DNA from: an uncultured Acidobacteriia bacterium | GTDB taxonomy: Bacteria; Acidobacteriota; Terriglobia; Bryobacterales; Bryobacteraceae | Reading direction: 5' to 3' | Assembly: GCA_903825445.1 (NCBI GenBank) | Contig: CAIKAS010000209.1 | Coordinates: forward strand, 1 to 44,817 | Length of the DNA stretch: 44,817 bases | Shown: positions 25,027 through 31,905 of the stretch, piece after piece | How the letters are laid out: every line of letters begins with the position of its first letter | Numbering within the stretch: the first letter of the stretch is position 1 | Notes under the pieces: generated by a model | Told to the model about the DNA's origin: nothing | The model's database searches: none | What the model saw: the letters and a program-made list of their open reading frames with translations, nothing else | Made by a program: the position numbers and the translations under genes

Positions 25027-26523
25027 TCAGGACACGGAGTCAGCCGGTTCCATAGCCGCCAGTAATTCGTCGACCGGCACGGTGGCGAAGCCCGTCGCAT
25101 GATCGGCCATACCGTAAGGGATAAACAGCAAACCATCGCGCAGCAAATAGCCACAGGTATACACGACGTTGGGCACATAGCCCTCCCGCGCCGCCCCGTT
25201 TGGCTTGATCAGCGGTTCTTTGAGCCGGCCGATCACTTTCCCCGGATCGTCGCGGTCCAGCAGGAACGCCCCAATACAGTACTTCCGCATAGGACCCACC
25301 CCATGGCTCAGTACAAGCCAGCCCGCATCCGTTTCAACCGGAGATCCGCAGTTCCCTACCTGGACCAGTTCCCATGGATATTTCGGTTTGAATATCACCT
25401 TGCGTTCATACCAGAAGTGAACGTTGTCGGAAAACATCAGGGAGATGTTTTCGCCATCCTGACGCGAAAGCATTGCATAGAGGCCGTTGACCTTCCGCGG
25501 GAAAAGCGCCATCCCTTTGTTCTCTACGGCGGGACCGTTCAGCGTATTGAACCGGAAGCGGAGGAAATCGGTCGTTTCCACCAGTTGAGACATGATCGAC
25601 CGGCCATCGTAGGCCGTGAAGGTCGCATAGTAGCCATAGCTGCCATCATCGTTGCGGAAGTGGACGAACCGGGCATCTTCAATGCCGTTGCTTTGCGCCG
25701 GGGTCGCTGGAAAAAGCACGCGCGCCGAAAGCGGCTGATCGGCCTGAAACTGGACCTCGTAGTTTGACCGGGCCACCCCCCAAATGCTCTTGGCTTCATC
25801 GCGGTCCCCCTGGCTCATCAGGTCCGCCTGCGTCATGCCGTCCGGCAGCAGGAATTCTTCCGCTTTGAGGCCAGACCGAAGGTCTTCGAGTGAAAACAAG
25901 TCGTTAAGCTTAGCCATTACCCGGTGCGTGAATTCGCGGGTTAAACCGACCTCCGTCAGCTTCCGTGTAAAGAGCGCCTTCTCATAATGGGAGTTGGGAA
26001 CCTGCCGGGGCTCGGTCAGAAAACCGTTTGGCTTCAGAAGTTCAATCCGATGGTCGGCGTGAATAATTCCGGTGAGAAAGGTGATGGAAGAGATATGCCC
26101 TTCCCCCGTGGCGCGAAGGCTCAGAACGAATCGGAGCGCACCCGCGGCCAAATCGGTCTGATCCGGGTGAGGAACAATCGACGGATTGAACAGCGCCGCC
26201 GATTCCAGCGAATACTCAGCCAGAAAATAAGCTCCAATCAGATGCTTTCTTTGCTCCGATATCCCGGCTTCTGTGGCCAGCATGCCGCGGACCTGATCAA
26301 AACGCTCCAGAAACAACTGGCAAGTGTTCTGATGCCTCTTTGAAAACTCACTGGAGATCTGATCCAGCAAGTCCGTGACCCCATCTTCCGTGAGTGCCAT
26401 TACCCTTTCGAGAATGCTGGCTATTCGTTGCGCACCTCCCGGAATAAATGGGCGAAGCAATACGCGGGATTGATCGGGCCGGAGAATGATGGCGTCGCGC
26501 TTGACCTGAAGCAGATTCGCCAT
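25027..26523 (-). CDS. GH130-family glycoside phosphorylase/hydrolase-like protein
   Basis: 498 residues. The C-terminal ~300 residues show a five-bladed propeller pattern of GH130: GIEDARFVHFRNDDGSYGYY (variant of the conserved E-D-x-R motif), FTAYDGRS, MALFPRKVNGLYAMLSRQ, then YPWELVQVGNCGSPVETDAGW, HGVGPMRKY and IPYGMADHATGFA. The N-terminal ~180 residues are helical and specific to a longer subgroup. Family members phosphorolyse or hydrolyse beta-mannosides. The start overlaps the stop of the upstream glycosyltransferase gene by one base (TGATG), so the two are tightly coupled and probably act on the same glycan. Confidence 0.8.
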   Translation of the reverse strand: MANLLQVKRDAIILRPDQSRVLLRPFIPGGAQRIASILERVMALTEDGVTDLLDQISSEFSKRHQNTCQLFLERFDQVRGMLATEAGISEQRKHLIGAYFLAEYSLESAALFNPSIVPHPDQTDLAAGALRFVLSLRATGEGHISSITFLTGIIHADHRIELLKPNGFLTEPRQVPNSHYEKALFTRKLTEVGLTREFTHRVMAKLNDLFSLEDLRSGLKAEEFLLPDGMTQADLMSQGDRDEAKSIWGVARSNYEVQFQADQPLSARVLFPATPAQSNGIEDARFVHFRNDDGSYGYYATFTAYDGRSIMSQLVETTDFLRFRFNTLNGPAVENKGMALFPRKVNGLYAMLSRQDGENISLMFSDNVHFWYERKVIFKPKYPWELVQVGNCGSPVETDAGWLVLSHGVGPMRKYCIGAFLLDRDDPGKVIGRLKEPLIKPNGAAREGYVPNVVYTCGYLLRDGLLFIPYGMADHATGFATVPVDELLAAMEPADSVS

Positions 26524-28808
26524 CAGGCGCTCACGGCGATCGAATCCTGAAAACTCAGGACCATAGCCTGCGCTTCCCGCATCTCCACCAGAGCGAGAAG
26601 AAAGGCCAGAGTGGACTCTGCGCCCTGGTTTCCGTTCACGCGATCCACGTGCAACCCGTCGCGGCAGCCGCCGTTCTCAGACGAGTACACTTCCAGCCCG
26701 AGATCGTTCCATCCAATAAACCAGTCGAAGGCTCGTTGCGCCTGGTCGTACCACCACGAATCGCCGGTAATTCGGTAAGCCTCGAGACAGGCTGATACCA
26801 TCGCCTGCGCCTCAATGGGCTGCTGGTCGTAATTCGCGCGTGCACCGTCGCGCTGGTAGAAGCCATTGCTCCCGATCGGACGAAAATGGCCTCGTTCCGA
26901 AATCTGAACGTCGTTAAGCCATCGCAGTGCCCGCAGACCAGTCTCGCAGACATCTTCGCGACCCGTGGCGTGACCGCTGAGGATCAAAGCATGGGGTAGT
27001 TTGGCGTTATCGTAAGACAAACTTTCCTCGAACCAGCACCACCCGGGATGAGTATTCCTCTCGAAAAGGCCCATCAGGCGGTTCACCAAAAGTTCTCGCG
27101 TTTGTGTCACCAGACTGTCTCCGCCCATTCGATGCAGGTATTGATGAATACCCATCAGCGCAAAGGCCCAGGCGCGCGGCGACGTAAATTCCGCCACAAC
27201 GGGCAGCGCCAGCGTGAATAACTGCCCCACCATCATCTGGAAGCTGCGAACCTGCGATTGCCTAACGCCCGCACCCAGGGCCCAAAGCACGCGTCCATGG
27301 CAGTCTTCCGAACCACAGTCATCCAGCCAGCGCCGGTCGAAACTCATGTGATTGTGGAAGCGCTTCGTGTCGGCGATAAACGCGTGATGCAGAAACGCCG
27401 CGCAAGTGGTGACCAGGCTCTCAACCAGTTCCGGATTCTCGCCCGTCTCGGTCAGTTGCATGCCGAGAATGAAGGCCCGGGAGATATCGTCCGAGCAGTA
27501 GCCTTCCGTGAAATTTGGAACACTAAAGATGGCGTGCTGGAAAACACCGGTAGAGTCGGTCATGCGGGAGAGATGGCCTAGTTTCAGCTTCGGCAATTCA
27601 CGTGGCTTCTGATCCAGGGTCTTCACCTGAAACTTGCGGGACAAAGGGGCGCCTTCATTTCTGGATGCTTCAAACGCTTGCATGTATTGACGCGCCGCAC
27701 TGCTCCAAACCATGTCCCGTCCAATCCTGTACGCGTTTTTTCGCATGGCGTTGCGTCGGTTGTCGTCACGCAGCAGGCCAATCACTTCTCGCGCGATCGC
27801 CGCTGCATCGGCAAACGGCACAAGAACGCCTCGATCGTCCGCCAGCAGTTCGGCGGCATGCCAGTAAGGCGTCGAGATCACCGCCTTCCCGGCGCCGAAC
27901 GTATACGCCAGAGTGCCCGATGTGATCTGTGCCTCGTTTAGATAGGGGGTGATATAGAGGTCTGCCGCGCCGATGAACTCCGTCAGATTCTCCAGATCGA
28001 CGAACTGATCGTAGAAGATAACATTCTTCTCGACCTTGTTTTTCCGGGCCAGAATTTCCAGACTGAGCCGATAAGCCTCGCCGTGATTGCGCACCTCATT
28101 CGGATGCGTCGCGCCAAGCACGATATACACAACATCCGGAAACTTTGCCACGATTTCAGGCAGCGCGTCCAGTACGTACTCAATCCCCTTGTTCGGAGAA
28201 AGGAGTCCGAAAGTTAAGAGGACGGTCTTCCCTTCCACGCCAAACTGATCCTTAAAATAAGTTGGATCCACGAATGCCACGTCGGGAATTCCGTGCGGAA
28301 TCAGGTCGATCTTTCCGGGTGGCGCCTGGTAGATCTCCTGCAGCATGTCACGCCCGCGTTCCGCCATGACCACAACTCTGGTGGAGAGTGATATGAGCTC
28401 GCGCATCACACGTCGCTGGTCGGCCTTTGGCTCCTGCAGCACCGTGTGAAAAGTAGTGACGATCGGCATTCGCAGGTCGCGAAGCATGGCCAGAATATGC
28501 CCGCCCGCAGTGCCCCCATATATTCCAAATTCGTGTTGCAGGCAAACGACGTCGACGTTGCTCATGTTGAGAAAATCGGCGGCCCGCAGGTAGGACGATA
28601 GATCCTGCTCCTCGATCTCAAAACTCACGACTTCCGGATAGTCATAGCCGCCCTTGACGTCATTCACAGCAACGGCGAAACACTGGCTTTCCGGATATGC
28701 CGTGGCGACCGATGCGAGAACGTCTGAGGTGAATGTGGCAATTCCGCACTTCCTCGGCAGGTAATCGCCGACGAACGCTATCTTATGTACCTTGGAAGTT
28801 TCTTTCAT
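26523..28808 (-). CDS. GT4 glycosyltransferase fused to a C-terminal (alpha/alpha) glycan-processing-like domain
   Basis: 761 residues from the ATG at 28808; a GTG at 28847 is less likely. Residues ~1-370 are a GT-B fold GT4 enzyme: RKCGIATFTSDVLA, VVCLQHEFGIYGG, LLTFGLLSPNKGIEYVLDAL, ADLYITPYLNEAQITSGTLAYTFGAGKAVISTPYWHA. The remaining ~370 residues are rich in aromatic helices (GRVLWALGAGV, WCWFEESLSYDNAKLPHAL, NYDQQPIEAQAMVSACLEA), like (alpha/alpha)6 barrels of glycan-processing enzymes. No membrane segment is seen, so it is cytoplasmic. With the coupled GH130 gene it suggests synthesis and turnover of a mannose-type glycan, by inference. Confidence 0.85.
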   Translation of the reverse strand: MKETSKVHKIAFVGDYLPRKCGIATFTSDVLASVATAYPESQCFAVAVNDVKGGYDYPEVVSFEIEEQDLSSYLRAADFLNMSNVDVVCLQHEFGIYGGTAGGHILAMLRDLRMPIVTTFHTVLQEPKADQRRVMRELISLSTRVVVMAERGRDMLQEIYQAPPGKIDLIPHGIPDVAFVDPTYFKDQFGVEGKTVLLTFGLLSPNKGIEYVLDALPEIVAKFPDVVYIVLGATHPNEVRNHGEAYRLSLEILARKNKVEKNVIFYDQFVDLENLTEFIGAADLYITPYLNEAQITSGTLAYTFGAGKAVISTPYWHAAELLADDRGVLVPFADAAAIAREVIGLLRDDNRRNAMRKNAYRIGRDMVWSSAARQYMQAFEASRNEGAPLSRKFQVKTLDQKPRELPKLKLGHLSRMTDSTGVFQHAIFSVPNFTEGYCSDDISRAFILGMQLTETGENPELVESLVTTCAAFLHHAFIADTKRFHNHMSFDRRWLDDCGSEDCHGRVLWALGAGVRQSQVRSFQMMVGQLFTLALPVVAEFTSPRAWAFALMGIHQYLHRMGGDSLVTQTRELLVNRLMGLFERNTHPGWCWFEESLSYDNAKLPHALILSGHATGREDVCETGLRALRWLNDVQISERGHFRPIGSNGFYQRDGARANYDQQPIEAQAMVSACLEAYRITGDSWWYDQAQRAFDWFIGWNDLGLEVYSSENGGCRDGLHVDRVNGNQGAESTLAFLLALVEMREAQAMVLSFQDSIAVSA

Positions 28809-28883
28809 TGACTTGTTCTTCCGATGCACGGCGGTGGCCAGGCTCACTTTCCGGAAACTGAGCGGACCGGAAAGTTTTACCGG

Positions 28884-29267
28884 TTACGCAGCCATCAGAA
28901 AGCTCAGATCAATGCCGCTGGGGGAAATTGCCAAGCCGAGATCCATGGCAGACTGGCAGGCGATACAACAGAGCGCAGACGGGACCGCAGCAAGGCGCTT
29001 CGGATTGATGGGCTCATCGCAACCCGCGCAAATTCCATACGTGCCTGCGTCAATACGTCCAAGAGCTGCATGAATGTCCCGTAACTGACTTGAATTGCGC
29101 TGGAGACTACCTACCGCAAGATCGCGGTCGCTGGCCTGTTGGATACGATCCAGCTCGTCGGGCGTCGCCTCAACCGCAAGAGTCTCGCGGAATTCCCGCC
29201 CATCGCTCAGTTGAGCCTGCTTGGCCTTTAGCAAGGCGCGAAATGCCTCTGTTTCATTCGTTCTCAT
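28884..29267 (-). CDS. DksA/TraR-family C4 zinc-finger protein
   Basis: 127 residues. N-terminal coiled-coil region (~1-70) with RALLKAKQAQL, then the zinc finger C80-x2-C83 ... C101-x2-C104 in the context GTYGICAGCDEPINPKRLAAVP. In DksA the coiled coil enters the RNA polymerase secondary channel and modulates initiation under stress. This protein is of the small TraR-like type and its exact role is open. It lies 75 bp upstream of the glycosyltransferase gene on the same strand and opposite a set of small stress-type genes. Confidence 0.85.
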   Translation of the reverse strand: MRTNETEAFRALLKAKQAQLSDGREFRETLAVEATPDELDRIQQASDRDLAVGSLQRNSSQLRDIHAALGRIDAGTYGICAGCDEPINPKRLAAVPSALCCIACQSAMDLGLAISPSGIDLSFLMAA

Positions 29268-29370
29268 GGTCGTAATACCTGTCTTTCCAGTTCAGCGGTT
29301 GGATCCGCAGTTCGCTGACCACCTGCTGCACGTTGACTACCTGGCCCGCCACGCGTCCCGGAGTGGACAC
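29254..29370 (-). pseudogene. Possible BON-domain gene remnant
   Basis: Reverse-strand frame ending at 29254, overlapping the zinc-finger gene start by 14 bp. Its last residues, VAGQVVNVQQVVSELRIQP followed by a YYDHENE tail, resemble the C-terminal strand of a BON domain (V-x-x-V-V-x-E-L). The sequence further upstream in this frame does not resemble a domain, and another frame shows only faint BON-like character, so it looks like a decayed gene. The rest of 29370-29632 holds no supported feature apart from the Shine-Dalgarno of the next gene. Confidence 0.3.
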
Positions 29371-29632
29371 CGATTGCATTCCAAACATGAAGCCTGCTGA
29401 CCGAAATGAGCCGACTCGCGCTCTCGACGGCGAAGATTCAGTTCTGCACCACCCAGAACGTGGCAGATGACCGCCTGCCGTCATCTGGCGGAGAGAGGTC
29501 ACGAGCAGATTCAATCGCCAAAAATTTTCCCGAAGTTTACCCATGCCGCAAGTATCACTTCGCCCCGGACCGGATTTGGGCATCCTATTGCTAACAGAGA
29601 AGCGAAGAGTTTTTTACAGGAGTCGACGCACC

Positions 29633-29830
29633 ATGACCGACCTACACCGCAAAGCCGCAGAACAACACGAACTTGCTGCCCACGCCCATCGCACTGCAGC
29701 TGAACACAACGAAAAAGGCGACGGAGTCGCTGGAAGCTGGCATGCGGAACGTGCACTTGAGTATTCCGATCACGCCTATAAGCTCGCGAAGGAAGCCCAC
29801 AATAAGTCCGGGCAAATGGTGACTCTCTAG
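29633..29830 (+). CDS. Small Ala/His-rich protein, copy 1 of a tandem pair
   Basis: 65 residues from the ATG at 29633 with AGGAG 11 bases upstream. The whole protein is an amphipathic helix pattern with Ala, His and Glu: RKAAEQHELAAHAHRTAAEH, then SWHAERALEYSDHAYKLAKEAH. It aligns along its length with the first half of the next gene, so the two are paralogues from a tandem duplication. It has no signal peptide and no known domain. Position among CsbD, DUF3309 and DUF2934 genes suggests a stress-related role, by inference. Confidence 0.7.
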   Translation: MTDLHRKAAEQHELAAHAHRTAAEHNEKGDGVAGSWHAERALEYSDHAYKLAKEAHNKSGQMVTL

Positions 29831-30172
29831 ATGTCCACTCGCTACAACAACGGATCGCATTATGAGAACCACCAGCGAGCTGCGGAGTTACACGATGCAG
29901 CGGCGCATGCGCACCGTTCCGCCGAGCAGCAGCACGGGAAACAGGATCACCTTACCGGGCACGAGCACTCGCGACAGGCTCTTGAACATTCCGGAACGGC
30001 CCACCAGCATACCGAAGCTGCGACAACAGGCCACGGCGTAAAAGCCTTTGGGCACGACGACATCGCGGCTTTGGCTTACGACCTCTGGCTGACCAGAGGA
30101 GGTTCTGAAGGTTCACCGCAGGAAGATTGGTTTCTCGCCGTGAAGCAACTCAGATCACGCGCGACGGCTTAG
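29831..30172 (+). CDS. Small Ala/His-rich protein, copy 2, with C-terminal DUF2934
   Basis: 113 residues; its ATG follows the stop of copy 1 with no gap, implying coupled translation. Residues ~12-65 repeat the helical pattern of copy 1 (QRAAELHDAAAHAHRSAEQQ, HEHSRQALEHSGTAHQH). Residues ~75-110 (IAALAYDLWLTRGG, then SPQEDWFLAVKQLRS) match DUF2934, a short domain of unknown function with a conserved AYxLWxxRG core and EDW. The pairing of both modules in one protein links them functionally. Confidence 0.72.
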   Translation: MSTRYNNGSHYENHQRAAELHDAAAHAHRSAEQQHGKQDHLTGHEHSRQALEHSGTAHQHTEAATTGHGVKAFGHDDIAALAYDLWLTRGGSEGSPQEDWFLAVKQLRSRATA

Positions 30173-30200
30173 CAGTCAATCAAAACAAGGGAGCATGACA

Positions 30201-30386
30201 ATGCAAATGAAACAGAGCACAAAAGATCAGATCAAAGGCACTCTGCATGACGTAACGGGTTCCGTCAAAGAAAAGGTTGGCAAAGCACTCGACAGCCCGA
30301 GCCTGACGGCTGAAGGACAGAACGAAAAGCTGTCCGGCAAGATTCAAAAAAAGGCAAGCCAGATTGAACGGGTTTTCGAGAAATAG
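30201..30386 (+). CDS. CsbD-family stress protein
   Basis: 61 residues from the ATG at 30201. This start is preferred over the ATG at 30195 because GGGAG lies 7 nt before it but only 1 nt before the other. Sequence pattern: STKDQIKGTLHDVTGSVKEKVG, then LTAEGQNEKLSGKIQKK, the CsbD repeat (K-G-x-x-x-x-x-x-G and A-x-G-x-x-x-x-x-G-x-x-x). CsbD is a general-stress protein of unknown molecular function in Bacillus, and homologues are stress-induced in many soil bacteria. Confidence 0.85.
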   Translation: MQMKQSTKDQIKGTLHDVTGSVKEKVGKALDSPSLTAEGQNEKLSGKIQKKASQIERVFEK

Positions 30387-30443
30387 GGAACACCCGTCTC
30401 GTGCCTGGGCAACCGGGAACACCACGCGAAAGGGAATACCAAA

Positions 30444-30599
30444 ATGCTGATACTCCTTATTGTTTTACTGTTGCTCATAGGCGGCGGTGGCGGGTACTAC
30501 GGCCACAGCCGCTGGGGCTACCAGGGCAGCGCAGGAATCGGATTGGGAACCATCCTGCTGATCATTTTTCTGGTATGGATGCTCGGCGGGATCCGCTGA
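30444..30599 (+). CDS. DUF3309-like small membrane protein
   Basis: 51 residues. AAGGGA precedes the ATG. Two hydrophobic segments: LILLIVLLLLIGG (2-14) and GTILLIIFLVWMLGG (35-49), joined by GGYYGHSRWGYQG, a Gly/Tyr/Trp loop. This matches DUF3309, tiny inner-membrane proteins of unknown function that often lie next to CsbD genes. It is the last gene of the plus-strand small-protein cluster. Confidence 0.75.
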   Translation: MLILLIVLLLLIGGGGGYYGHSRWGYQGSAGIGLGTILLIIFLVWMLGGIR

Positions 30600-30623
30600 T
30601 CGCACGTTCGTAGATTTGCAGAT

Positions 30624-30655
30624 GCGCTGCTTTTGCCCTTGGGTGAAGGCAGCGC
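30624..30655. terminator. Hairpin between convergent genes
   Basis: GCGCTGC (30624-30630) pairs with GCAGCGC (30649-30655) and encloses further CTT/AAG and CCC/GGG pairs. No T-run follows, but it sits between the plus-strand small-protein cluster and the end of the phosphatase gene. Confidence 0.4.
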
Positions 30656-30687
30656 CGTCCATTTGCGATGAAGTCAACCACACGGTC

Positions 30688-31890
30688 TTATTGGTTCTTG
30701 TCGACGATCATGAAAGTAATGTCGTCTGTTTGCGGCGTACCCTCAGTAAACAGACGAATGGCGTTCAGCAGGCTTTCCTTGATCGCCTCTCCTCCCATGT
30801 GGCCATCCCGCGCTATCACCTCCAGAAGCCGCTCCTCTCCAAACATTTCCTGCCGCGCGTTTTCAGCGTCCGTCAATCCGTCCGAGTAGACCACCAGCAA
30901 ATCACCCCGATTGAGCTGGAAGGGGCGGGGTTGCCACAGCGCGGATTCAAACATGCCAACGAAATAGGAGTCGGAGACCAGCTTTTCGATATGTCCTGTG
31001 GCCGCGCGATACACACAGGCCGGATTATGCGCTGCGCTGATAAACTCTCCCTTGCCATCCGGGTGTAACTGGAACAGGAAGAGAGTTACGAACTGCGACG
31101 GAAGCGACTTCTCGCAGAGCAGCTTGTTGACGCGCTGCAAGGCGTCGCCCGGCTCCGATCCCGAGCGGAATTCTGTGCTGAGTGCACCCAGCACCATGGA
31201 ACTCAATAGAGCTGCAGGCATTCCTTTACCGGCAACATCGGCAAGAACTCCCATCCAGCTGCCCGGATCCAGTTGCAGAAAGTCGTAGAAATCGCCTCCC
31301 ACGTAGCGCGTTGGCTGATTGTAGGCATGGATTTCGAAGTTATCGAAGGAGGGGGCGGAACGTGGCAGCAAACTCTCCTGAGTTTGCTGCGCCCGAACCA
31401 GTTCTATCTCCTCTTTTCGCTGTTCTTCCAGCGTTTTGATACGCAATGCCTCTCGGGTCGTTTCCAGTTCCAGAACCGTCCGCGCCAGCGTTTCGCTATA
31501 GAGCCGCACTTCCAGAATGTTGTGAACGCGCGCGCGCAGTTCAGCCAGATCGAACGGTTTGCTCACAAAATCTTTAGCGCCGGCTTCGAGCGCGCGCAAC
31601 TTGTGATCGGGCTGCGCGGTAACCACCAGAACTGGCAAATAGCCGCCTGCCTCGATTTTTTTCAGGCCCTCCATCACTTCGAATCCATCCATGCCCGGCA
31701 TTTGCAGATCCAGCAGGATCAGTCCGTAGTGGTTTGTCCGGTGAAGTTCGCAGACCGTGCCGGGGTCCATCGTGGACTCGACAGATGTGTAGCCGGCAAT
31801 CCGCAGCATCCCCTTGAGCAGGAGAACATTTGCCTCCTTGTCATCCACGACGAGGATTTTTGCGTTCAGAATGTCGTTTAGCGAGACCAT
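30688..31890 (-). CDS. Response regulator with RsbU-type PP2C phosphatase output
   Basis: 400 residues. Receiver 10-130 with D16/D17, phospho-acceptor D61 in LILLDLQMPGMDG, T91 and K111 in VSKPF. A coiled-coil linker (~130-175) is followed by a SpoIIE/RsbU PP2C domain with its metal motifs: GGDFYDF, ADVAGKGMPAALLSS, SDGLTDAEN and the terminal TDDITFMIV. RsbU proteins dephosphorylate an anti-sigma-factor antagonist and so switch on a stress response. No antagonist or sigma factor gene lies in the window. It is 15 bp downstream of the hybrid kinase gene, its probable input. Confidence 0.88.
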   Translation of the reverse strand: MVSLNDILNAKILVVDDKEANVLLLKGMLRIAGYTSVESTMDPGTVCELHRTNHYGLILLDLQMPGMDGFEVMEGLKKIEAGGYLPVLVVTAQPDHKLRALEAGAKDFVSKPFDLAELRARVHNILEVRLYSETLARTVLELETTREALRIKTLEEQRKEEIELVRAQQTQESLLPRSAPSFDNFEIHAYNQPTRYVGGDFYDFLQLDPGSWMGVLADVAGKGMPAALLSSMVLGALSTEFRSGSEPGDALQRVNKLLCEKSLPSQFVTLFLFQLHPDGKGEFISAAHNPACVYRAATGHIEKLVSDSYFVGMFESALWQPRPFQLNRGDLLVVYSDGLTDAENARQEMFGEERLLEVIARDGHMGGEAIKESLLNAIRLFTEGTPQTDDITFMIVDKNQ

Positions 31891-31905
31891 AACGTCGTCC
31901 GGAAA

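Noticed and set aside
24975..25178. 68-codon N-terminal extension of the futalosine hydrolase
   Set aside because: It is Cys/Trp-rich, overlaps the end of the GH130 gene, and the family starts at the M-x-x-D-L-I-V-C-V region.
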